Source: Paralithodes platypus (Eukaryota; Arthropoda; Malacostraca; Decapoda; Lithodidae). From it: a stretch of DNA of 64,000 nt. The stretch is from assembly GCA_032716605.1 (NCBI GenBank), contig CM064509.1:39528924-39592923 (forward strand), read 5' to 3'. The notes beneath the pieces were generated by a model. That model was given only the letters and a program-made list of their open reading frames with translations, made no database searches and was not told the DNA's origin. The stretch's first letter is position 1, and every line of letters starts with the position of its first letter. The translations under genes were made by a program, and so were the position numbers. Positions 22,486 through 64,000 of this stretch are shown piece by piece.

Positions 22486-22552
22486 CTCGTAGCTCAAAGG
22501 TAACGGTTAGGGCTCACACCCAAGAGGTCTAGCGTTCGATCCCAGCACAATA
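22486..22552 (+). repeat. tRNA-like repeat
   Basis: GTCTCGTAGCTCAAAGG resembles box A and GCGTTCGATCCC box B, at near-tRNA spacing. Weak stems. Confidence 0.5.
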
Positions 22553-22644
22553 CAACACTTTTCACCCCATTTTGGTTGATTTTAGCTTTGATTCATGTAC
22601 CAGTACCTGATTTATACATGTCTATTAACGACTTCCAGTGACAG

Positions 22645-23265
22645 CCTGCTATACTCTGTTCCAGATAAGTTGGCCAAAACTCTTGAACATTAACCTCTAT
22701 ATCTCGCAAAAGTCTAGAGTAATTGAGCTAATATTACTACCATTTGAGGCGTAGGGATGCAGCGACCCCACCGCCTGCCACTTCGGTGGTGCAGTCAGCC
22801 TCTGTAGCAGTTACTGTGATTTCTTGTTACTGCCTTATTGTAGCACGGTTAAGGCTGGTGTGGTGCGATTTTCGCCAGGTGCAAGTGCTTCAGGGGGACT
22901 TTGTTGAGTTTTACTGAGACACTGTTAGTGCTATACCAACATCAGCCACAGTGATAACATGATGGGGCGTTGTTGTGGCAAGACTTTGTTTGTACTGTGC
23001 TGCAGTAAAGACTGTAACCACCGTGTTATGATTGCTGGGCACTGTGTGCAGTACTGTGATTGTCCCATGGAAGCCACATTCACTGTGGACGGTTGCGGTC
23101 TTTAAACCTGTATGTATGTACAGTATGTATGTATGTATGTTGAGAGGGGTCAGCCAGAGAACAGGCATGAAAAATTACAGCCCATTTGCTCTAACCATTT
23201 TTTTTAGTTATAGAGGTTAGGGTTCACAATTTCTGGCCTACTTATTTGGAACAGGGCATAGTAGA
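22645..23265. mobile_element. MITE (CTGTTCCA termini) carrying an RTE 3' tail fragment
   Basis: The left end AGCCTGCTATACTCTGTTCC inverts to the right end ATTTGGAACAGGGCATAG. The interior around 22750-23130 includes GGTCTTTAAACCTGTATGTA and a TATG run, a LINE 3' tail. Confidence 0.6.
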
Positions 23266-23446
23266 CCACTATATTTGGAACAGGGCATAGTAGACCACTA
23301 TATTTGGAACAGGGCATAGTAGACCACTATATTTGGAACAGGGCATAGTAGACCACTATATTTGGAACAAGGCATAGTAGACCACTATATTTGGAACAGG
23401 GTATAGTAGACCACTATATTTGGAACAGGGTATAGTAGACCACTAT
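23243..23446 (+). repeat. 29-bp minisatellite, about 7 copies
   Basis: Unit TATTTGGAACAGGGCATAG plus TAGACCACTA. It is the right terminus of the MITE at 22645-23265, repeated in tandem. Confidence 0.95.
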
Positions 23447-24007
23447 ATTGTTGCTGTTTCAAGCCGAGGGAACTCTTTTGCGGAGCTCAGTGGTCTGGTT
23501 AAACTTCTAAAAAAAAAAATAATAATAATAAATAAATAATATCAAGCTGACATACATTAGCCAAAATTGGTTGGTGGCTAGTAAAAAAAATTAGGTTAAT
23601 ACAGAGAAGTTTATGAGCCTCTAGCCTTTACTGTATGTATGCCTTTACTGTATGTATGCCTTTACTGTATGTATGCCTTTACTGTACTGTATATTAAAAT
23701 GTAAAACTTGCAAACTAAACAAACCAAATCTGGGACAAAGACAATATAAAGTCAAATTAACTTATCAAAATCGCTATGTGGAGACAACGCTTACTAAAAT
23801 AAAATTTATGAAATAAAAGAACACAATTTTTACGGTCTTAGGTCAAGCTTTTACGAGGCATGTTACGAGCTGATTAGAGATGAGTTAGCAACTAATTCGT
23901 CAATAGGTTCGTTTAAGCAGCTCCATTAACTGCAAGTATGGTAACTCGCAGTTGGTAGAGCTGTTGATAGAATGTAAATAAAGCTACATTGCCTCTACCC
24001 GTGGCTC
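23447..24007. repeat. Mixed repeats: A-rich retroposon end, short tandem TGTATGCCTTTAC, R125
   Basis: GGAGCTCAGTGGTCTGGTTA followed by an A/AAT run (23483-23540) is the same retroposon 3' end as at 25672-25730. A 13-bp motif repeats four times at 23626-23690. R125 occupies 23695-23825. The remainder is unassigned. Confidence 0.6.
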
Positions 24008-24218
24008 TTAACCCCTTCTGTACCGCCGACGTCTTTTTAAGTTTCTTCTAGCTATATTTAGACGATTTTGTGCACTTTAAGAAGGATCTATGGCAGTAAA
24101 AAGGGTTAAGTGAGATAGTTTGAAGTCTATTAATTGCTGGAGGCCCTATTGGAAGTGAATATCGTCTAATAGTAGCCTGATTAAAGTTACAAGAACGGCT
24201 CAGTACACAAGGGGTTAA
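24008..24218. mobile_element. TTAA MITE, family H
   Basis: TTAACCCCTTCTGTACCGCC at the left and CAAGGGGTTAA at the right; the interior has paired TTTAGACGATTTT and inverted AATATCGTCTAA blocks. Other copies: 24446-25819 (split), 41513-41701 and 58061-59521 (split). Confidence 0.8.
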
Positions 24219-24445
24219 CACACATCATGTTAACTTGCCCTTACCCCAATGGACCCCAAGGACCCCAAGGACCCCAATGGAAATACGCCTAACGGCCTTA
24301 TTGGGCTATCCTTAGTTGGAATTATGCAAGGCTGGTACATGTCATATATGTAAAATACTATGTGGTACCAACTCTGTAAATTGCTAACTGAATAAATATT
24401 ATTATTATTATTATTATTATTATTACTTAAGTGCCATATGGATTC

Positions 24446-25686
24446 TTAACCCCTTCCGAACCGGCGACGTCCTTTTAACTATATTCTGGCTACTATTAGA
24501 CGATTTTATGCAGTTTACAAAGGGCCTCCAGCAAATAACAGGCGTTGAACTATCTCACTTGACCCTTTTTACCACGGATCCCCCCTGTTACTACTCTCCT
24601 TGACGCGGTTGGGGGGCTTCGGGGCCGGCGACTGGGGCTTGATGGGGGAGGGATGAGGTTGTTTCCCTCCCTCTCCCCTCGAGCTTTCGTCCTCAGCTTG
24701 ACTAATTTTGAGTAGTTTTTCTTTCCTCATTCTATGTTTTTCCCCTTCTATTCTTATTCTGTCCTATTCGGCTGTCCTCGGGCAGCCTATATCTCATGTC
24801 TCCCTGGCCTGGCTAGGTAGCAGACTCCTGACCTGATTTGTCTCTTCGGTTGCTGATGTGGCCGGACTGGCTTGATTCCCTTCGGTAATGCATTATTTGC
24901 TTCTCGCTGTGATTTGTTTCTACCTTCGACCTGATCTCTCCTTCTTCGCCCTGATCATTTCTTGCTTGGTGCTGTGGTGTAGCAGTTCTTGCCTCATCCT
25001 TCGGCCCTGCCCTATAAGAGCTCTGATGTGGAGCTCATGTGGTCTGGCTGAACTGGTGAAATGTCGAGAAATGTCCGCGTGTCTTCACCTTCCTCGATTT
25101 GTTCCCCTCCTGCCCTTCCCTCTCTATCTTGACTCGTTTAGTTATATATCTTGATCGAATCCTTCGGGCCAGCCCTATGAGAGTTCTTTAACCCTCACAG
25201 ACCAGCTTCGCATTCCATAAGATATCCCTGAAACCCGGGGGATTTGGCCGAAAAACGTCTCGCGTAGGCTACCGTATCTTTGTTATTTTAACTGTTACCG
25301 CATTCCCACGCATCTCCAAGCGTAGATGTGTTTCGTACCTGTAGAATGGCGTTGAGTAGAGCTCTCTAAGTCAACTGGTTCAGTTGTGATGACGATTTCC
25401 GTGGAGAGTTTCGTGGCGATGCTAGCCATACGACGCACTTTTCACTACTGAACCGGGCTTACCAGAACACACAATAACAAACGACGCCTCTTCTTCTTGT
25501 GTTTGGAGGTGCGCGGCGTCAGTCCAACCGGCTGTGTTTATATGCGTCGGACGGACGGCTTTCAAAACAAGCTTACAGGCTTTCAAGCTTACGGTGCTCA
25601 AGAGCCCACCCGTGTTCCTGGCCCTAGTTTATTATGGGTGCCTCAGATCCCTTCCGGTTCTGAGGGGTTAATGGAGCTCAGCGGTC

Positions 25687-25732
<46 letters not shown>

Positions 25733-25819
25733 ACCACAGATCCTTCTCAAACTGCTCAAAATCGTCTAACTATACTTAAGATAATATTTACAAGACGTTG
25801 TCGGTACAGAAAGGGTTAC
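24446..25819. mobile_element. Family H MITE split by a poly(A) retroposon that itself holds a family F MITE
   Basis: The left part 24446-24578 and right part 25733-25819 complete one family H element. Between them a retroposed sequence of unknown type ends in a 40-nt A-run (25692-25730). That sequence is split at GTTCTTTAA by the TTAA element 25188-25671. A TTA microsatellite lies just before (24396-24424). Confidence 0.7.
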
Positions 25820-25849
25820 GTGTGCAGGTATTTTAACTTAACTATATAA

Positions 25850-26640
25850 AGGTAGAGGTATTAGGAGATCCAAGTCCTCAGCAGCCGTAGTACACTTTAC
25901 CTGACTCTGGACTGGGACTGCTTGAGGAGGAAGGGTGGTAAGAGGACTCAAAAGGGTAAAAACAATCACAATAAACACTCCGAATTGCATAGGTTCTTCT
26001 TAAACTGCATAAAATCGTCTAATGTTAGAGAGTTTCAAAGGTAAAAAGACGCCATCGTCCTGAAGGGGTTAAGTGTGCATGTATTTTAATTTTACTATTT
26101 GAAGGCAGGGGTATTAGGCGAGCCAAGTCCTCAGCAGCCGTACACTTTACCTGACTCTGGACTGGGACTGCTTGAGGAGGAAGGCAGAAAAAAGCAGTTT
26201 GTGTTGCTTGTTTCACCCTTAAGCCGGTATCACACGAGAGCTTTTATAGTCAACATTTTTCTGACAACATTTCTGGAATATTTTGCACTGGTATCGGAAA
26301 CTAGACTGATGGTAGATGAATTTAGGTGACCGAAATAATCTAAATGTTGACCTCGTAAGCTGCCAGACCAGTGTTTAGTATAAATGTTGAGGGAAAAAGC
26401 GCTTGTGATACCGGCATTACCTGACTCTGGACTGGGACTGCTTGAGGAGGAAGGGCGGAAACAAGCAGTTTGCGTTGCTGAGAAGATGAGGTGAAGGTAT
26501 TGAGGGATAAGCCTTTACAACGGCACCTCGTATCTACTTTCTACTATTCCTATTTTCTGAAGAGTGTAGAGAGGGGATAAGGGGTGTTGGAGAGAGAGGA
26601 AGCTGTTGGAGTGGCTTTCTTATGTGTGTTATTAGTCTGT
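25850..26640. repeat. Triplicated 90-bp segment around a family B MITE
   Basis: A segment with CCAAGTCCTCAGCAGCCG and CTGACTCTGGACTGGGACTG occurs at about 25855-25945, 26105-26190 and 26420-26470. The third copy resumes directly after the MITE at 26219-26419. Parts of family G/H MITEs lie between. Confidence 0.65.
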
Positions 26641-28707
26641 ATACGTGTTGCTTGTTTCACCCTTACATTCAATAAGAAGAAGAAGGTTTATGAGCTTGTT
26701 TTGTGTTGCTTGTTTCACCCTTACATTCAAGAAGAAGGTTTAGGAGCTTGTTTTGTGTTGCTTGTTTCACCCTTACATTCAAGAAGAAGGTTTAGGAGCT
26801 TGTTTTGTGTTGCTTGTTTCACCCTTACATTCAAGAAGGTTTAGGAGTTTGTTTTGTGTTGTTTGTTTCACCCTTACATTCAACAAGAAGAAGGTTTAGG
26901 AGCTTGTTTTGCGTTGCTTGTTTCACCCTTACATTACACATACATACATACAAGTTTAAAGACCGTTTGTCCACAGGAGCTGTGGTTACAGTCTCACGTC
27001 CTAAATGGCAGCTTTCCAGGCGGTCCTGTCAAGGGCCGCCTGTGTTGTCAAGTTCTTTATTTTGAGATCGGACCGGAGTACCCGAGCCCACGTCATTCTA
27101 GGTCCACCCCCTACGCGCAGCTCCCCCCAAGTTCACTGTCCGGCATTTCTTCACCCAGTTCTGATCATCCATTCTCTCCACATGTCCAAACCAACCAAGT
27201 CGGCTCGTGCGCATCACTTCACTGATACTCCTAATGCCCAGACGCCTTCTCAATTCCTCGCTCGATACCCTGTCCCTAAGATTAACCCCACACATCCATC
27301 TCACCATTCTCTTCTCATTTCGTTCCATTCTATTGACATCCTCCGCTTTAACCGGCCACGTCTCAGAGGCATAGGTCATCGCGCTCCTAACACACGAGGT
27401 ATACACCTTCCCTTTAAGGTGGGGTGGGAGCCCTCTCATGGTCAGGAGTGGCAACAGCTCTCTAAACTTTCCCCAGCCACTTCTGACTCTAGCAATGGAG
27501 CTAGCTTCAGCGCCACCTCCAGCGGAAACTCTATCGCCCAGGTAACAGAACTTTTTCACACACTCCAGCGTTACACTGTCGAAATCAACACTGACAGGCG
27601 GGTCATTTAATACAAGATCTCCCTTGCAAACTGCACATTCAAAGTCTATGATTCTTGTCAAAGGTCCTCTAGCTCCACTACATCTCTTGTGTACCCAGTC
27701 ACTACAGACACAACATTGAATTGAATTACATCCCACCCCCTTACCACATACTGCGCATGGATAGTCGCCGCTTCTTTCCATAGCTCCACGCCATACTCCA
27801 CTAATCATGACCTTTGTTTTATCTATGTTAACTCTCAGACCCATACTTGCCATACCTTCCCTCCATCTTTTGAACTTCGCCTCTGCTTCCTGCGCACTAT
27901 CTGCGATAAGAACTAGATCATCTGCATATAACATCTCCCATGGGAGTCCTGTCCTAAATTCCCTTGACAGAGCCTCCAAGACTAAAACAAACAGTAATGG
28001 GCTCAGAACTGAGCCTTGGTGAACTCCAGCTTTCACTGAGAACTCTTCACTCAGGCCCCCGTTTACTCTAACTGCTGCCCGTGACCCCTCATACATTCTC
28101 ATAATCACACGCACCAGCCACTCTTCTACTCCAAGTTTTCTCATAGCCCAAGAAGAAGAAGGTTTAGGAGTTTGTTTTGTGTTGCTTGTTTCACCCTTAC
28201 ATTCAAGAAGAAGAAGGTTTAGGAGTTTGTTTTGTGTTGCTTGTTTCACCCTTAAATTCAACAAGAAGGTTTAGGAGTTTGTTTTGTGTTGTTTGTTTCA
28301 CCCTTACATTCAAGAAGAAGAAGGTTTAGGAGTTTGTTTTGTGTTGCTTGTTTCACCCTTAAATTCAACAAGAAGGTTTAGGAGTTTGTTTTGTGTTGCT
28401 TGTTTCACCCTTACATTCAAGAAGAAGGTTTAGGAGTTTGTTTTGTGTTGCTTGTTTCACCCTTACATTCAACAAGAAGAAGGTTTAGGAGCTTGTTTTG
28501 TGTTGCTTATTTCACCCTTACATTCAAGAAGAAGAAGAAGATTTAGGAGAGGTTTTTTGCGTTGCTTGTTTCACCCTTACATTCAAGAAGAAGGTTTAGG
28601 AGAGGTTGTTTTGTGCTGTTTGTTTCACCTTTACATTCAAGAAGAAGAAGGTTTACGAGCTTGTTTTGTGTTGTTTGTTTCACCCTTACATTCAAGAAGA
28701 AGGAGGT
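26640..28707 (-). repeat. 51-bp minisatellite in the TTC39C 3' end, about 17 copies, split by an LINE
   Basis: Plus-strand unit GGTTTAGGAGNTTGTTTTGT, GTTGCTTGTTTCACCCTTAC and ATTCAAGAAGAA. Unit length varies 48-54 bp with the number of GAA triplets. Blocks: 26640-26936 and 28148-28707. On the gene strand each unit contains CTCCTAAACC, the sequence around the TTC39C stop codon. Confidence 0.93.
26937..28147 (-). mobile_element. RTE-like LINE, 5'-truncated, YADD intact
   Basis: The minus-strand frame 27098-28144 starts at MRKLGVEEWLVRVIMRMYEG and runs without a stop through GVHQGSVLSPLLF, MLYADDLVLIAD, the zinc-binding segment (CAVCGKGV, CCVCSDWVH) and YASETWPVKAEDVNRMERNE to the C-terminal tail. 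Only the RT N-terminus and endonuclease are missing. The 3' tail is a TACA run at 26938-26952. It inserted within the 51-bp array, so the array is older than this insertion. Confidence 0.88.
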
Positions 28708-60481
<31,774 letters not shown>

Positions 60482-60519
60482 CTGAAAAATATTAACATTA
60501 GGTCAAGTATGGGGAAATA

Positions 60520-60990
60520 CTGGACCAACTAGAGTGTTTTATATATCTAGGAGGAAAGATAAGCAGGAAAAGAAGTATGGAAATGGAGGTCAAACAGAGA
60601 GTATGTGAAGGAAAGAAAGTTTTTGGAGCAATGGGAATTAGATGGAAGGTGAGAAATCTCGGAATGAAAGCTAGAAGTGCAATGTATCAAGGGATAGTTG
60701 TACCAAAAATGATGTATGGGTCCGAGACATGGGCTCTGAAGGCAAGGGAGAGAAGAAAGAAGGATGTGATGGAGATGAGCTGCTTGAGGAGTACTGTATA
60801 TGTGGAGTGACTCGTAGAGACAGATGGAGGAAGAGATACCGGTACGTAGTATAGTGGGGCAGCAAGATCATTTGTCGGCCAGAGTGGACAGAAGAGTGCT
60901 GTGCTGGTATGGACATGTTGAGCGAATGGAAGATGAAAGGCTTACAAAGAGAATATGTAAGTCAAATACACAGGAAGGTGTATTTCAACC
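60520..60990 (+). mobile_element. LINE C-terminal fragment
   Basis: GKISRKRSMEMEVKQRVCEG, VRNLGMKARSAMYQGIVVPK, MYGSETWALKARER, then after a frameshift VLCWYGHVERMEDERLTKRI. It is opposite in strand to TTC39C and lies just upstream of exon a. Confidence 0.8.
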
Positions 60991-61019
60991 AAAAAGCAAT
61001 GAAACTAAAACTGAGCACA

Positions 61020-61380
61020 ACAGTCGTGATCGCGAGCGTGCGAGCCTTTTCCAGTAAGAGTTGTGTTAGCTGGCGTACCGTCCACTTTATTTACATAGTC
61101 GCACGCTCGCAGTTACATTCGCATATAATTTGACTGATGTTATTTGCTATTATTTGCCCCTGGTGCTAAAATATATGATGATGACAATAAGTCATGGGGG
61201 GTGAGGGAGGCAAAGCCACCCTCAACCCATTATTGTATCCCACGGCCGGTAATAAAAACAATTTACCCAACACCTGGCCGTGGGATACAATAACGGGTTG
61301 AGGGGGGCTTTGCTCCCCTCACCCCTTACGACTTATTATTATCATCATATATATATTACCAGCAGGGGCAAATAACAACA
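61020..61380. mobile_element. Hairpin MITE with inverted CCGTGGGATACAAT blocks
   Basis: 61195-61265 and 61266-61335 are near-perfect inverted copies (CAACCCATTATTGTATCCCA against GGGATACAATAACGGGTTGA). Outer parts share TTATTTGCCCCTG with 62525-62545. 61400-61690 has no feature I can support. Confidence 0.65.
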
Positions 61381-61691
61381 GTCAAATTCGATGCGAATAC
61401 CGTGCTCACTCATGGCCCGAAACGACCCAATCTCTGAAGCCACCTCGTTCCCGTGCTTCACTGTCTCACCCCCTACACTCGGACTCTCACACTTACACAC
61501 ACACAACGCCACCTGTTGAGCAGATAACTCACCAGGCATTGCACCCCTATAGCATATTTTGAAAATGGGAATATTCATACAGTGCTATTTAATCAGGGAA
61601 CAATGAGGGTATTTTATTGACGTTTCGGTGGGCTTGTGGTAATGCACTGATACCAGGTACAGCACAAATTACATCCCAATAATATCTTCCC

Positions 61692-61765
61692 ATTGATACA
61701 TTGGGATTTGAACCCGGGACCTTTGGATTACCAGGCCAGTGGCAAGACCACTCCACCACCCCTTT
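61692..61765 (-). repeat. tRNA-like SINE head
   Basis: Minus strand: GTGGTGGAGTGGTCTTGCC (box A-like) and GGGTTCAAATCCC (box B). Confidence 0.55.
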
Positions 61766-61934
61766 TCCCTATAATTATCGTGATTTCCGATAGAAACGAG
61801 TATCAAATTTGGAATTATCATATCATAAACCATCAGCGACAGCCTAGTTTCATTGTCCTAATAAATTATGAGAATGTAGGCTACTAGGCTGGCTAAGTAT
61901 TGGGACTACAGTATTGGCAATTTGGCTAATTACC

Positions 61935-62225
61935 GTTATGATGAAAGGCTTACAAAGAGAATATGTGAGTCAGATACAAGGGAAGGTACGAGGTAGAGGA
62001 GTAGGAAGACCTCCATTGAGATGGAGAGAATGTGTAGTACAAGCGTTGGAAGATAGAGGTATGACTACCGGTATAGATCAGGAAAGAGAAGTGGTAATAA
62101 ATAGCAATGAATGGAGAATGCTTGTGAATAGATAAATGATAACACGGTGGTTTAGGAGATGGGGTCGGGCGCCATTTGGACTAGATAATAGTCCGTCAGG
62201 CGCCTGGCCTAGGGAGCCGGTATGG
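61935..62225 (+). mobile_element. LINE 3' terminal fragment
   Basis: From KGLQREYVSQIQ-type text into GVGRPPLRWRECVVQAL and NSNEWRMLVNR with stop at 62133, then a 3' UTR. It overlaps in content with 60930-60975, so it is a second, independent copy. Confidence 0.75.
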
Positions 62226-62229
62226 GATG

Positions 62230-62715
62230 GATGTAGATTCCGGGCGTACGGTCGTCATGTTTGCATAGGGCGATCGCTGCAGTTAACTTCGCGTCTATTT
62301 TGACGGCGATTTCTTCGGTTATTTGCCACCTGCTTGCAATATATATGATGATGATAATATGTCATGGGGGGGGGGGGCTTCAACATATTATTGTATACAA
62401 TGGCATTCAAAATAGACGGGAACATGATTGGAAGCGTCCGACGCCACCCCAGCCGCAGCCGTCATGTTTACATTTGTCGATTGCCGTGGTTAAGTTCGCG
62501 TCTATTTTGACGGCGATTTTTTCGGTTATTTGCCCCCTGCTGGCAATATATATGATGATGACAATATGTCATGGGGGGTGAGGGGGGCAAACCCCCCCCC
62601 CCCCCCCTCAACATATTATTGTATCCAAATGCAGTCAAAATAGACGGGAACATGATTGGCAAGCGTCCGACGACGCTCCGCGTAGTGTAAACAAGGCTGG
62701 CGGTACGCCCGAATT
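62230..62715. mobile_element. Two tandem hairpin MITEs (GTCTATTTTGACGGC)
   Basis: Both have GCGTCTATTTTGACGGCGAT and inverted TCAAAATAGACGGGAACATG. The outer ends GGGCGTACGGTCGTCATGTT and inverted GGCGGTACGCCCGAAT close on the pair. G/C homopolymers sit at the middle of each. Confidence 0.7.
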
Positions 62716-62894
62716 CTACATTCTACCTGCCGGTATATATGAAGGGTCATGTCTGGATGCGTAGTGGGTGGGCACTATGGTGTGGCAGTGTGCTCCGCTG
62801 CGTGTCTGCCTGCTGAGACTGGAACTTCTCCGGGAGGTCGGGGGCCGGGGAAGTGCTGGCAGCTGGAGTGCCCTTAGTGATCCCTGGTCTCTGG

Positions 62895-63015
62895 GTCTTC
62901 TCCTGGGCAACCTAAATGTGTGCAATTGATTTTTTTTTTTTTTTGTGCCTGTTCAGGTACTGTCTCGAGTCGGCCACCCCCAGCTATGGGGTATGTGCCT
63001 GAGTGAGTAGGCCTA
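62895..63015. repeat. SINE-like repeat fragment
   Basis: T-run at 62931-62944, TGTCTCGAGTCGGCCACCCC and TGGTCTCTGGG text; inverted relative of 41185-41400. Confidence 0.6.
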
Positions 63016-63053
63016 GGGTAAAACGCCGATAAAAGTACTCCGGTCTCACCTAC

Positions 63054-63108
63054 CATAATTGCGAACCTCCAACTTCAGCTGGGGTTTATACTTCCCTTTT
63101 TTCTTCAT
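63054..63108 (-). CDS. Candidate first coding exon (lysine-rich start)
   Basis: An ATG in good context (ACCGATGA) opens MKKKGKYKPQLKLEVRNY and meets a donor ATG|GTAGGT, with an overlapping AG|GTGAGA 4 bp on. It lies upstream of the TTC39C exons on the same strand. Neither donor gives a phase fitting the preferred acceptor of exon a, so either another exon intervenes, an alternative acceptor 2 bp later is used, or this is unrelated. Confidence 0.25.
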
Positions 63109-63208
63109 CGGTTTGTTTACACAAAACAGCTGGAAGCACACACTATCAATTGTCACTTTAAAGGTAAAATATATCATATTTAAGCATTTCCATAGGTCCT
63201 ACAAGTTA

Positions 63209-63822
63209 TTAACCCGGGAACTGCGGGGAGACTCTTAAGAGTTCCCCCGGCGGACTGCGGGAAGACTCTTAAGAGTAAGGGGGGAAAAAAATCCATTTAA
63301 AACACCCCAAATATTTTTTTTTTTTTTTTTATTTTTTTGCGCCTGGGCCATGCCAAATATCACTCCTCCACCTCCCCTCCTTCCCCACTTTCCTCCCCTC
63401 CTTCAGTTATCACCTATTTTCCCTGTTATTCCCTTATTCTGTGGTCTATTTTCGTGCTAACATTAGCGAGTTGGTAGCAGGGCGTTGTCATCACTGTTAC
63501 CAATCGTGGGAAAGAGCGAGAGAGAGACTATTGCGTAACAGTGTCTCTCTAGACAAGGGGAGGGGAGGGCAGGGAGGTTGCCTCAGCCATACATTGTGTA
63601 ACTCCCGGCCTGTATCGCCGATTTTGACCATCCAAACACTGTTTCCACTTGTTTTATTGTTGTAACAGGTTAATACCTTTATAATCAACCTATAATAGGC
63701 ACATATGGATAAGTATTAATGCTATTTATGGTAAAATAACGATGTTAGTGATAGGAACAGCTCAAATACGTCAGCACAGGAGTGTGGTGTCTCATACCCA
63801 CCATGCGCACTTCTTAGGTTAA
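63209..63822. mobile_element. TTAA MITE, family A, between two candidate first exons
   Basis: TTAACCCGGGAACTGCGGGG to GCGCACTTCTTAGGTTAA. Intact length, so probably a recent copy. It lies between the candidate starts at 63108 (minus) and 63924 (plus). Confidence 0.82.
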
Positions 63823-63923
63823 GTGAATATATCTGCGAGGCAGAGCAAGATTCGCCGATTCACGGTGCGGACAAGGTCTAAAACTTTCTTTATATTCACA
63901 AAACTAGATCACCTGCATTCAAA

Positions 63924-63979
63924 ATGGCTACCGGGACAGGACTGAAAACGTTTTGGCTGAGTGTGTTCGAATTCTTGAG
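63924..63979 (+). CDS. Candidate first coding exon of an unidentified gene leaving the window
   Basis: The start context AAAATGG is strong. It opens MATGTGLKTFWLSVFEFLR and then meets a possible donor GAG|GTACGG at 63980; alternatively the frame stays open to the window edge. I do not recognise the product. It would be divergent from the minus-strand gene, with the intervening space mostly occupied by a MITE. Confidence 0.3.
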
Positions 63980-64000
63980 GTACGGTATGAAAAGCACCCT

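Noticed and set aside
25497..25769. 90-residue frame ending in poly-lysine
   Set aside because: Produced by a MITE fused to a retroposon A-run; not a gene.
61385..61560. Minus-strand frame beginning MPGELSAQQVALCV with a GTGAGT right after the start codon
   Set aside because: It looks exon-like, but no phase-compatible junction with TTC39C exists and the region borders hairpin MITEs; unsupported.
62716..62925. Minus-strand Arg/Pro-rich frame MHTFRLPRRRPRD
   Set aside because: Overlaps a dispersed SINE-like repeat (inverted match at 41340-41395); no independent support.

Overview
The window is repeat-saturated arthropod nuclear DNA, most likely from a decapod crustacean. I infer this from (i) an interrupted protein-coding gene with GT-AG introns whose best family match is animal TTC39C, (ii) blocks of the arthropod-type TTAGG telomere repeat inside the sequence, and (iii) dense LINEs, tRNA-headed SINE-like repeats, Tigger/pogo-like DNA transposons, TTAA-flanked MITEs and minisatellites of the kinds common in decapod genomes. 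The species cannot be fixed from sequence alone. There are no bacterial operons, CRISPR arrays or rRNA genes.

The one clear host gene runs on the minus strand from about 60.5 kb down to 28.7 kb. I could assemble twelve exons by hand. Their splice phases fit at every junction, giving one open frame of 729 codons plus stop that covers nearly the whole TTC39C-type tetratricopeptide protein. The 5' end is unresolved; a candidate short first exon lies at 63.05-63.11 kb. A possible divergent plus-strand gene begins at 63.92 kb and runs off the window.

Layout. 0-28.6 kb lies downstream of the gene and is almost wholly mobile DNA: an RTE-type LINE (0.5-2.2 kb), a CR1/L2-like LINE (2.2-5.8 kb) carrying a TTAA MITE and a hairpin element, nested TIR elements (6.4-7.4 and 8.8-9.8 kb), a LINE 3' part (11.9-12.6 kb), a YIDD reverse-transcriptase remnant split by a SINE (12.9-13.7 kb), many MITEs (13.8-18.7 kb), a 1.3-kb minisatellite (19.0-20.3 kb), more MITEs, and a second RTE copy (26.9-28.1 kb) sitting in a minisatellite that overlaps the gene's stop codon. 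28.7-60.5 kb holds the TTC39C exons, with introns filled by a second CR1-like LINE (30.2-32.7 kb), tandem tRNA-like units (33.1-33.5 kb), an exon-derived minisatellite (35.4-36.0 kb), a four-element nest (37.2-39.0 kb), a long uninterrupted LINE ORF (42.4-45.4 kb), a four-element Tigger nest (48.3-51.2 kb) and large inverted repeats (52.6-57.1 kb). 60.5-64 kb holds LINE fragments, hairpin MITEs and the possible promoter region.

The most distinctive pattern is how tandem arrays arise here. Four separate minisatellites appear to be seeded from functional edges: two from terminal repeats of MITEs (19.0 and 23.2 kb), one from a splice acceptor plus exon start (35.4 kb), and one from the stop-codon end of the gene (26.6-28.7 kb). 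Two TTC39C exons also have truncated acceptor-side duplicates in the neighbouring intron. All family assignments come from recognising motifs by eye; no database search was run.
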